From Dendrophyllia cribrosa (Eukaryota > Cnidaria > Anthozoa > Scleractinia > Dendrophylliidae): a stretch of 64,000 bases of DNA. Position numbers and translations under genes: made by a program. Positions 39,701 through 51,871 of this stretch are shown here, one piece after another. Location of the stretch: positions 31,410,774 to 31,474,773 of the forward strand of contig JAJLRJ010000009.1 of NCBI GenBank assembly GCA_024195265.1. Reading direction: 5' to 3'. Under the pieces are notes generated by a model. The model saw only the letters and a list, made by a program, of their open reading frames with translations. It searched no databases and had not been told where the DNA came from. The stretch's first letter is position 1; each line of letters opens with the position of its first letter.

Positions 39701-42700
39701 GATTGATATACCTAGAAAGTGCTACATTATTTCCGGATCTATGCCCAGGCAACCCTCTGGCATGAAACATAATTTATGGTCAAAACAGTGTCTTGTTTTT
39801 TTAGGCGTCATATTTGCTTCATTCACCTTTTAAATATATTTTTACAGGTTAAAACAATTCGAGATGGACTTAGAAAAGTTGGCCTTGGAGCGGTAGACGT
39901 GGAAACCATTGAAAACGTTCAAGGTGGGTGAAAAATTATTTTAAATAATATTAGAATAGTTTACAATTGCTGAACTAAAGCAAAGAATTCTGTATACAGT
40001 GTAACTAAAATATGACATTCGAGATCCGGAAACTTGACATGATATACAAAAGCTTAAAAGTGGGTTAATCGCAATAAATGTTTTCGTTTATAACCGTGTT
40101 TAAACGTGTTTATAACCTGTTGCCTTTGCAAACGTTTAAATATTTAATGACTTTTTCCTTTTTTCCACTTTTCTGCACTGTTAAATCGATTCATTCTTGT
40201 TATTTTTGTCACCAGGAAAAGAATTCCGAGCTCTCTTTGTCAGCACAGTTCGCACTTTTCATACGTGCAACGAGTCACGGAATTGCGAAGCAATCGGAAC
40301 CGAGAGCCCTTACTTGTATTTCCTGTCAGACCCAAAGTTGCTCAACACTGCACTCACTCGTGCCCAGTCACTCATCGCAGTGGTTGGGGATCCATTTTCT
40401 TTGAGAACCGTGGGCGATTGCCAAGGATTGTGGGAAGAGTTCATCAAGCGATGTAGTGACAATGGAAAGCTATTTGGTATCGAGCACAATGAGCTGGAAG
40501 AAAATATTTCTAAAAGTGGTCTTAATGTCAACGCTGCCGAGTTTGTGCCAACAATGACAGCAGACACGAGTCAACCGCCTACCAAAGATCTCAGCGATTC
40601 CTTATCAGATTTGTCTGCCCAGGAAAATTACCCAGATGACCAATTTCAAAGAGAGGATAGTACTTTTCCTGCTAGAGCAACGATCAATTTTGTTCAAATC
40701 GAGGACATTTCTGACGATGCCAAGCATCCAGTTTCCGACGATTTGGTAAGTAAATCTTTCGATGTAGAGGATACTGAGAATGAAAGCGCTTCCGACTCCA
40801 ATGATGCAAGTGATGAACTGTCCGAAGATGACGACCTTGGCAATGTTGATGACTTTGCCGAATATGACAACGTCGATGAAACTGTTCCCCCAAAATACAT
40901 GGATCCCATCATCCAGGCCCTGAAAGAACAGTGCGAGGAGAAAGCGATGAAACGAAAACTAAAGGAGGAAGCGAAAAGTGAAGAACACGCAAAGAGAAGA
41001 AGAAAACTGAGTGATAGAGCAGGACAGGTCAACGCTACGTCTTCACTTGACAACGCCCAAGATGGCAACAGCAAGCCTGATGGCAACATCGCAGCAGGAA
41101 AAATAGTTCACGAAGACATCAAAATGAAAACAAAGAAGGGTAAAACTCAGATTTTCCTAGTAAACATGAAAATTAAATACAGCGAACGTACAGAGCGGCT
41201 CCTTCATGAACCTAGAGTACAAGAACAAGAGTGTTTACAATCTGAGTATCTTGATCGTTTGTTACATAATAACCCTCAGCTTTATCGTGAATGCACCTTG
41301 AGAGTTAGCTACGACAGGTCTAGAAAGTCGTATGGCGAGATACAAGATGCTGCAAGCGAAGATATCCTTATAGAAGGAAACACTCGCCAAACCTTTGATC
41401 GTGACGTCGTCGTTGTTAAGCTATCGGAGAAGTCTTCCAACACTTCTAATGAACAGCAAGATACTTCGGAAAGACTGAGGGGATCTGTATGTGGTATTCG
41501 TCATCAGGCGATCAATCTTCGTGAGCGGCAGTTTGTTTGCACAATCTCCAGGGATAACCCTCGGGTGATGTATCCCATAAACAAATCAATGACTCCAATC
41601 GCTAACTTGACCGATGAATCTATTAATGGCGTTCCAATTTACAAAAGAATACAATCAGATGAAAGAGCGGTGCGTTTAGAAACTCTTCCCTTTAAAGAAG
41701 CTTTAAGTGGGAAATACCTCTTTGTCGTACAGTATTTACAATGGAGACGTGAATTTCCCTATCCTCTCGGCATTGTTACCAAGAAGATTCGCAAAGGCAA
41801 AGATCTTCCTGACACATTCAAAGTTCTCAATGAGGAATACAAACTGAAAGAAGAGTTTCCACAAGCAGTTACTAAAGAGCTAGAAAGGCACACGAGGAGC
41901 TGGTCAACTATCCCTAGTTTTGAAAAAGAAAATCGCCAACTTGTGCAGAATGCGTTTACAATTGACCCTCCTGGAAGCAAAGCTCTTGACGATGCATTGA
42001 CGGTTGAAAACCTACAGAATAGTCTTTACGAAATCGGAGTTCACATTTCTGATGTATCTTACTATGTCACTGAAGGGAGTATGATTGATGTAGAGGCGCG
42101 AAAGAGAGCTACTACATATTTTCGAGGTCATTGCTATGGAGAGGTTCTCATGATTCCAGAAGAACTAAGCCATGACATCTGCAGCCTGTTGCCGAATCAA
42201 GATCGTCTTGCAGTGTCTGTTTATCTGGTTTTGGACCAAGATGGTTGTGTTCAGGAAGAAGAAAAGCTTGATTTTCGACGAACGGTTGTGAGGTCGCAAT
42301 GTCGTTTGACATATGCCAAAGCACAAAAAGTCATTCTTGGCGAGTCTGTTCGATGCAATTCTGAGGATGGACAAATGACATGGGAAATAGAAGAAAATAT
42401 CCGTACGCTTCACTTTTTAGCTCAGAAAAGAAGAAAACTGCGTCTTTCTGACGGATCGTACTTTCATTTCGACCACGCGGATCGAAAGGAAGACCTTGAG
42501 GCTCATGAACTGGTAGAAGAAATGATGATCCTGACCAATATTGCTGTGGCGAGGTACCTTGTAGCAAGGAAAGCAGCGCTATCACCATTGCGAATCCAAC
42601 GTCCTCCAAAGGCATACAAGATGGAGAAATGGACAGAGAGCTTTGGAAATTGTGCCAAACTTTCTCTTTCCCTTAGAAGACATTTGGCTACGACTCAAGA

Positions 42701-45700
42701 TGTTGAAAGTGTGGAAAAATTCCTTGTGCCCATATCTACGTGGGACTGCATTTCTAATGCACGTCGTAAGCGGGATCAAAGAGATTTGAAACTCTTGCTT
42801 TGTAATGATAATATCTTTCCTCAACTGGCAGTCGCGCATTCCTTTCTGAATGGTCTACAAAGAAAAGCTGAGGATGTAAGGGCCGCTGACGTGAGGAAGG
42901 AGGACAGAATGCATTGGTCTTTGAACGTACGCGAGTATACTCGCTTCACCTCTCCAATTCGTCGCTACCTTGACATTTTGGTTCATCGTTTGTTGTTTGA
43001 GACTGTCGGACAAGAGGTGACGTCGGATGAAGTTGCCGAAGTTTATCGTAGGTGTTCAATTCTGTCTGAAAAATCAAGCAAGTTTGAGAAAGATTGTGGC
43101 CGAGTTCAAATGGCGGCAAATCTCAAGAAAGCAAGTTGTGAGTTGTCCGCCATCGTTGAAATGATCGAACGGGATTTCATTCGATTTCAACTTCTGTCAG
43201 ATGCTAACCAACATCTCTCGCCAAAAGAAAGGAAAATTAAGATTAGTCATCTGGGACCAATTAAGCAGCCGGAACTGGATGAGTCTTCCAACTGCCTAGA
43301 GCTGAAGTGGAAGCTGAGAATTTACGATGCTTCTACTGACAATATCGAACGGGCAAAGCGGATCTCGAGTAAGAACCAAGATAAACATCTCCGCCAAGAC
43401 AGGGACAAGATTCTGGCTTTACTCTCTGTCAACTCAAAATGTACGAGGTCTGGATACCACATCCCTGGCAATCTTTGGCTCAACGTCTTGGATGCCGTTA
43501 AAGATGACGATGACACCAGGTTAAGCGAACGCTTAAACGATATAGATAAAATAATTACCAGTGAGAAGGAAGACAAAGTGACTGACGACCCTTTTTATGA
43601 AGGACTATTCCATGAAGACTATGAAGAAGACGATATCGATACTGGTGATGACGGTGATAGTGATGATGATGATGATGACGATGATGATGATGATGATGAT
43701 GATGATGATAATGATGATCATGAGGAGGAGGAGGAGGAGGAGGAGAAGAAGAAGGAAGACGAGAATGACATACACTTCATTGAGACATCCGTGATGCTTA
43801 AAGTTGCCGATAGTGTCAGCATACAACTTTCAGCCAATGAGATTGGAGAAATGATGTCACCACAGATTCAATGTTTCAATCTCGCATCTGATATTAACAT
43901 CTGCCTTGAGCATAGAAGGCTCTCCGATAAATGTTTTGCAATAGTTGCATCAGGAAAGGCATCGCAGCAACACTATAAGAAAATCGAAAGCTATGTCCAT
44001 GTTTGGAGACCGGTACTTGCCATGGAAGCTGTAACAGTTGCTGTAAGGAATGACGACACTTTTATTCTTCAGAACCTTACAGTGAAGTGGAGAGCAGATG
44101 AAGATGGTAGATTTGTCGGGGAGTTTCAGCTAGACAAGACGTTCTGCGAAACCAGGCAAATCCAGATTTTTTCCGGGGATTACGCTTGTGTAAGAGTTTC
44201 TTGGAGAAGTTCCTTCTCAAGTAGTCTACAAAATTCTGAGCAGTTCAGTGGAAATATCGAGTTAAGTGACAAGTTTAAGGGAACACCCTTAGCAGACCAT
44301 TCTTGCAGCGCGTCTTCCGAAAGCTACAGTGAATATGAAACAGGAAATGAGGGCCAGGATTGCAAGGAAAGTGGGAAGTTGGACCGAGCAGCTGTGAAGA
44401 CTTATTGGGTTGGCCACTGCAACGTCACAGCTGCTGATACCTCACAGATGAACGTTAATGTTGCTAGTACCTCAAAGATGAAATACACACTTAAGCTGTT
44501 TCAGCACTCAATGAAAGTCCCGGATACTTTTGTAAATGGAAATAAATGGAGTTGCACCGTGGAAATAATAAAGCAGACTATACCACTGAGGTAACTATTT
44601 CTTGATTATAAGCCAAACGTGAAGTCTATATGACATTGGTAGTCTTTACACTAGATCTCAAGTAAACTTAACGAACGCTCAAGTAAAGTACGATTTTCTT
44701 ACTTAGCTCTTACTTAGCTCTTCATACACGGGTAAATGCAAAAACTTAAGTTGACTTGAGCTAGCCGAGCGAAGACGCTGCTTAAAAGTAAACAAATTTA
44801 CAACGCCGTATCTTCAAAGGAGAAAGCCCGTAGACGTAAAACGTTTGGACGAATAACATAAATAACATGATAACCTTGATTTAGAACATGTTAAAAGAAA
44901 TACAAGCTGAAAATTGTAGATTTAGCTGTTCAGATGTTCAATTTTGATGACGATTTCTCGCGCGAAAACACTTGACGATAAAGACACCGTTGTCGTATGC
45001 ACAAGGATCAAATTCGAAGGAATTGGTGAATCGTGTCCTTCGTGACCATCGTTTGACGTTTTGATAATTTCGAAAACAACTTGCTGCTACCAATTACCAA
45101 AGGTCACCAAACAGTCGAAAACAGCGATGCCACGATGTTTGCGATAGCATGGAGTTAATTGGCTTGATTGGCACGGTGATCCGCCCCACGGCACGATAAG
45201 TCGACTTGAGTTTCGATAAGGATGGTTTTGCAGAACCTTAAGTCTTACTTGAATCCTTTCAGTTTGCCGACTTTAATGAGATGCTAAGTCAAGTGCGTTC
45301 AGTTTTTACTTAGGCCATCACACACAATTTTTTGGCTAAGTAAGACTTAGGCGCTCTTAAGTCTTACTTAAGTGCCCAGTGTAAAGAGGCCCATTGTGTT
45401 GGTAAGGTAGATCGCCGTCACTTGTGTCTCTCAAATCACTATGGGAGACTTCGCTTTCTTATTTCTGCTTCTTTCCGATTTTTGGCAATTCAATTTTTAA
45501 GGCGCTGTCCGCATATGAAATCTAAGCAAGGTTCCGCTTCAGCTACCAGCCATTTATATGTTCAGAATTCTTTCTTGGCTTGCGCGCTCGTAGATGACGT
45601 GGCATACATTTCGACATGAATCGCGTGCGCAGTAGTGATGCACATAAACAATTAGCGCGAAAGTCCTTAAGAAGTGACAAATTACTCAGATTGGTTGACG

Positions 45701-48700
45701 AAAAGACGGTAGCTTTAAAATTGGAAAGTCCCATTTAACATGTATAATTTGTAATGATTGTGTGTCTCTCCATTGCTAGCCGAATGATTAGAACTTTGAG
45801 GGATCTACCACAGAAAGCCACACCGCTTACACGCGACATCTGCCTAGGAAGAGCATCAAGATTGGAAGGTAAGGAAGTGGATGGAATCTTCAACTTAGAT
45901 TTATGTGCACATGCACATTTACCTTTATAAACTGAAATTTAGTAATATGAATACTGTTATAAATAAATCAGAAAATATGACCTCGAACCTTCACATTTAC
46001 CGCCTACATGTAATATGTTCATCTTTTTCCTATATTCAGAGGGGAAACATTCTTTTTCAGTTTTGGATTCCTCCTTCGTTATTAATTAAACTGCAATAGT
46101 ACTTTGAATTCTTGCATTTTGGTACCTACTGCCTTGTTTTAAGGGTCTATAAATATTTTAAACCGTAGACCTACGCATTGGTTTACCAAACGACAGCCTT
46201 TCGATTGCTGATCATGTATGTGACTGTAACCTACGAACACTGAACAATCATCAAGTCCGGGCTGTTAGAAAATCACTGCGAGGGCGTTTTACACTTATTC
46301 AAGGACCACCGGGTAAGTTTAAAGCTTAATAGTCGTTATCTCTTTGGATTTGACAATTACGTTATTTTGTAATAGTTTAAAATCGATCGTCTTGGTTTAC
46401 ATAAACAACATGATTTCTGGCCTTGAAGGTTGCCTCTTACCATCTTACCTCTTACCAGAGGTAAGATGAACGCCAAACGAAACCACATGGCAACATTTTC
46501 AAGCCTAATGATCCTAGATAATCGCGTTATGATGGAACGAATATTTAGAGATTTAGAAAACTTGGTATGTCTCAACTCTGTTGGCCAGTTTTTTAAAAGA
46601 CAGTATCGACATCTTCTTTATAATTGCCTCTGTTGAGTTGATTTACATTATTATTTGAAAAGTCTACAAACCGAGTGAAAAGGCTAGACAAGTACTGACA
46701 TTTTCGTTTCGCGTTTAGAGATATTGACATGAAAATTGGAACGATGATTAAAGAACCTGTTAACGAAAGGGGCCTTAAAAATATGTCGTTTTCGTTTTAG
46801 AATAATGATGACGTCAAGAAAAAAGACCTCTTGCATTCGGATATCTCCTTAGGAACACCCCCGTCATATTGAAACATTAAAGTAAATAGTTTTTAGATTC
46901 TATAGAAACCAGAACTTACAAAGATATAAAAAGTCTTCTTCTGCAAATACGCTTATTTATGTATGTCTTTGTACCTTCGGTGTTTGTATTAAAGGTAGAG
47001 GCTAACTGTTAAAATAACTAGCGGTTTATAAAAAGGCTCGCACCGCTTCCATAGTTGGTACTGGTGGGACATGTTTAAAATAAAGAAATAACGTTATGCT
47101 TAATAACTTATCATTTAAAACGTTTTTCGACCACGTTACTGCATGAGAAACTTATCCCATCATCGCTTGGAGACATTTAATTATACTTTTTAAATTTATA
47201 CTTCTTTAATTTATATTTCGTTTGTAGGAACTGGAAAGACCATAACAGGAGTTCACATTGCCTATTGGTTTGCGAAAATAAATCACCGAGATATCGACAA
47301 ACAAAACTCTCTACCAGACACTCCAAAAGAACCAATTCCAGAAAAGGCTCCTCGACAAGTCTTGTACTGTGGGCCTTCCAACAAATCCGTGGACGTCGTT
47401 GCAGGTGTGATTTATGAAGTGTTGCTTAAGAAGACAGTAACAATTCAATCATTCAGTCATTCGGCCAATCATTTAGATATTCAATTACTCGATAATTGAG
47501 TCATTCTAATGGTATTTTGGACATTTATCTAGTCAGACATTTTGTCCTTCAGTGTTTCTTCCTTTGGTCCCGATAGTTAGTCAGTCAATCCTCCATTCAG
47601 TCATCATTGGTCAGTCATTCATGCGTTCAGTCGTTCATTTATTTAAGAGTACCTTACCTTTACTTTAGAGTATTTGATGAGGATCAAAGGCATCAAGATC
47701 CTTCGAGTATACGGAAATGTCTTTGAAGAAGAAGAATTCCCGATTCCAAATCAAGTGAAACAAACTCGGCATACTGCCATACAGCCAGTTCCTGACAACT
47801 TGAAACCTGTTGCATTGCACCATGTGATCAGAGACAAAGAAAAATCACCATTTGCTCGAGAGTTACAGGAAAAAGAAGAGTTATTTGCCCTAAAGAAAAA
47901 AGCAAAGAAGAAAGTGGACGATGAAACAGTCAAAGAGTATCTACAGGTTTGCATCCATCCATGGATACCGTAAAATTTCCATATTAAAAGTCCTCCAAAA
48001 AACCCCCCTCGATTCAGTTTCCTGAATGAAATCTTGGTTTCAAATGACAGTATTCGTTGCATTCAGTTTGTGGAGACACTTTGTGTTTTAAATGTCCAAA
48101 CGTACTGTTATATTAGAGCCCATTAAGTGATGTTCTCGTTTTCAATCGGGGATACAAACCCCGTATTTTTTTTTAATTTTGGACAAAATGAACTAATGTT
48201 TTCATTACATTTTATGATTTGAAATATGCCCCTCTTCTCTATTAATCCACCCCCCCCCCCCCCCCCCCCCCCCACTTCACGAGACCTGAAATTACATAAA
48301 CCTCTCTCATAAACAACTGACACTCGTGACACTCGCGACTTGCAAGATGTCCAAATAGGATAGTCTTATTACACACACTAATCCAAACGTACAAATGCTT
48401 TGGCCCTACTCACTCGCATGTAAAACGAATACGTACCGTGTTATTTGGATAACTTTGGTGGTATCCATTTGATTTTAACTTTGTGACCCTCTTGATATCG
48501 TCTACAGCTGGCTACGAAATGTGTCTGGTAAACAGACGACCATTGGGACTTAAAAGATGCTTATAGATGTTTGCATTTACATGTACATAATTACTTATTA
48601 ATTTATATTATAAAACACAGCTGATAAAAGAAGCTGAGCAGTGGGTCATTAGAAGTGTGCGTAAAGGAGAGTACCATCAGATTGTGCTTTGCACCTGTTC

Positions 48701-49129
48701 TGCGGCTGGGAGTAAAAGACTGAAAGAGGCGTGTAACAACACGATCCAGTGCATAGTCGACGAGTGCGGCATGTGTTTGGAACCGGAAACCATCGTTCCG
48801 ATTCACTGGTCATGTGCCGAACAAGTGGTTCTTATTGGAGATCACATGCAGCTTCAACCGATTGTAACGAACAGAGTGGCCAAGTCGCTTGGACTGAGCA
48901 AGTCCTTGTTCGAGCGATACTCTGACCATGCGTTTATGCTTGAGGAGCAGTACAGAATGGCAAGTGAAGAATAGTGAAATGTTTAACCTAAAACTAACGC
49001 AGTTACAAATGTTTTGGCAGGATTCAAACCCACGACCTTCGCATAAACGATGCAATGTCCAATTTGGCTCTATCAACCCAGCTGTACAAATGGAAACTGT
49101 TATTAGGAAATCTTGCAAAATGCTTAGGG

Positions 49130-49175
<46 letters not shown>

Positions 49176-49826
49176 GTTAAATTGAGAACAGAAATTTTCA
49201 CAACAAAGATTATGAGTGAAAAAGTACCTCAGCCGGGAGTTGAACCCGGGTCTCCTGATGACCAGACAGATGCCTTAACCACTAGGCCACTGAGACAACC
49301 ACACTTACACAAACACAAACAACACATTTGTGGCTTCTTAGTCTCCCAAGAGCTTTCCACTATGAAGCCACAAATGTGTTGTTTGTGTTTGTGTAAGTGT
49401 GGTTGTCTCAGTGGCCTAGTGGTTAAGGCATCTGTCCGGTCATCAGGAGACCCGGGTTCAACTCCCGGCTGAGGTACTTTTTCACGCATAATCTTTGTTG
49501 TGAAAATTTCTGTTCTCAATTTAACTGTCTATGTATATATTTCAGAAATCGCTGTGAATCGCCTTCCTAACGAGAATAGGTTGGTGATCCAAAGATTATG
49601 AGGCAATTAGTTGTCCATATCTCCCTTCCCACACTAATTTGTAAGTATATATATATAACAACATAAACATACACCGACCTTCAACAGGGTGAATAGCTCA
49701 CCCTGATGAAGGTCGGTGTGTCCGCTCGAAATATAGGTGACTCACACAAATACCAATTTGTGTATCTTCATTTATGTTGTTTTATTTTTACTATGAGGAA
49801 GTCCATTAATTATGAATGCCTGTGAC

Positions 49827-49863
<37 letters not shown>

Positions 49864-50078
49864 TTGTGACAGGTCTCTCAAACAATGCTGTATACCTTGT
49901 CGAAGACAGAGGATCACTCTAGTAAAGTGCGATCTTGTAGCTTGAAAAGGTTAATGTAGAATGAGTTGTAATTATCAAGCTTCCAACTCCATATCTTGAC
50001 TTGATTGTGCTTTATTGACCCAATAAATAAAGCACAATCAAGTCAAGATATGGAGTTGGAAGCTTGATAATTACAACT

Positions 50079-50125
<47 letters not shown>

Positions 50126-50338
50126 AACACAATAAAGGAAAAAACTAGTTTGATTCAATTACACATGTATTTCAACCACTTAAAGTGGTCTTCATCAGGG
50201 TGACCCTGAGTCACCCTGATGAAGACCACTTTAAGTGGTTGTAATATAGGTGTAATTGAATCAAACTAGTTTTTTCCTTTATTGTGTTAACATATATAGT
50301 TTTAGAGGAGTTACTTCAACTAGTGGATACTTGTGATA

Positions 50339-50394
<56 letters not shown>

Positions 50395-50871
50395 CTAGTT
50401 AAAAAGACCGAAAATGGACAACTTTTGGTATAAAAAAATGTAAAAATTTAGTTAAAAAACGTTTCGGTCTCTCGACCTTCATCAGTTGTACAGACAGTTA
50501 CACATGAGACTTAAATACGGTTACAACAATGACTTAACATTAAACTACTGATAAATTACGTAACAAAAATAAAAGCAAAATTACAACAATACAATAATAG
50601 AAGCGATAACGAGACTAGACTAAAAGAAAACCACAATTGCCACAAATATGCTAATGAACTACGGTAACACAACAATAGAAGGTATAATTACTAAGAAAGA
50701 CAATCAAAAATAAATGTTAACAGTTATGCAATTGCCCCAACGAAATACGTTTCCGATTCAGGGCTTTGAATAATCATACATAATAATCGAATCGAATCAG
50801 GACTGTGAATCCATTATTGTGATCCTTTTGGTATGACATCTTTCGTTGGCTCAGGCAGCACCTTCAAAACC

Positions 50872-50919
<48 letters not shown>

Positions 50920-51815
50920 TGTGTAAACAAAAGCGAGAAGCGAACTCTTCACATGTCCTGAAGTTTAATAGCAGACGTTCCGCCCTTCGGGCTTCTTCAG
51001 TGCTTATATACAGGATCAAAAATACTTGGAATAAAAATTCTTACAGAAATAAGTTCCTTAATATAAAAAAAAATATTCTTCTAACATAACAAAAGTTGCA
51101 ATTAAAACTATAGAAAAGTTACGTAATATAGTAAAGCTGACAAGTTACATAATAAACTAAAAATAAAAAAATGAAGCTAAAAAATAAAATACAAAAAACA
51201 TGACAATGTAATGGTGTTGTGCAATTGTAAAAGCATAACAGGCTCCCTAATTAGGGCCCCCGAATTATCGTAAGGCCAATGTAGTAACAAGGCATCAGGG
51301 TGCAAAGCTGTGCACTCCAAAACGCTTCCCTAGTTAACAAACGCTCATCAACACTATTTTCGTTATTTGAATTAAAGATTTGTTCCACAATAACGAATTC
51401 AAAGTCAGACATTTCATGTTCATCTTTGTTAAAATGAATAGCAACCTCACACGTGTTTTTATTCGTGGTCATGGCTGATTTATGGTTGCGAAATCTGACC
51501 TTGAACTCGGTGGATCCTACATATTGTAAATTGCATTTGTTACAAGTGATAAGGAACTTATTTCTGTAAGAATTTTTATTCCAAGTATTTTTGATCCTGT
51601 ATATAAGCACTGAAGAAGCCCGAAGGGCGAAACGTCTGCTATTAAACTTCAGGATATGTGAAGAGTTCGCTTCTCGCTTTGGTTTACACAATTTATCCTT
51701 ATTAAGCGCAAGCGTCCAGTATCCTTGGATCCTTTTCACAAGTGGCATATTCGTTGGATATCCAACAAGCTTTATTCTGATATATATATATATCATATGT
51801 CCATATATTTTATGT

Positions 51816-51871
<56 letters not shown>

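Larger units (their letters stand above)
49171..49530. repeat. Palindromic pair of tRNA-derived SINEs
   Basis: Two 167-bp arms (49171-49337 and 49364-49530) are almost perfect inverted copies round a 26-bp spacer. Each arm contains a tRNA-like head. The two 96-codon frames on opposite strands are simply the same sequence read twice. Confidence 0.85.
50920..51720 (-). mobile_element. 5'-truncated Penelope-like element with inverted terminal repeats
   Basis: About 130 bp at 50925-51060 (AGCGAGAAGCGAACTCTTCA...) reappear inverted at 51560-51690. Between them lies the C-terminal coding part of a Penelope-like polyprotein on the minus strand. Both ends contain a hammerhead core. Inverted terminal copies plus GIY-YIG coding are typical of Penelope-like elements; the reverse transcriptase part is missing. 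Confidence 0.8.

Noticed and set aside
43597..43826. Poly-Met and poly-Ile proteins
   Set aside because: Off-frame translations of the (GAT)n coding repeat.
40197..44594. A single intronless gene of 1,465 codons
   Set aside because: The frame starts inside an intron without ATG and ends four bases past a donor. Its first residues complete helicase motif V begun in exon 25, so it is one internal exon.
49405..49474. Functional tRNA gene
   Set aside because: The T-arm and A-box are good but the anticodon stem does not pair properly, and it is part of a repeated SINE.
49182..49519. Two 96-codon proteins on opposite strands
   Set aside because: They are mirrored translations of a tRNA-SINE palindrome.
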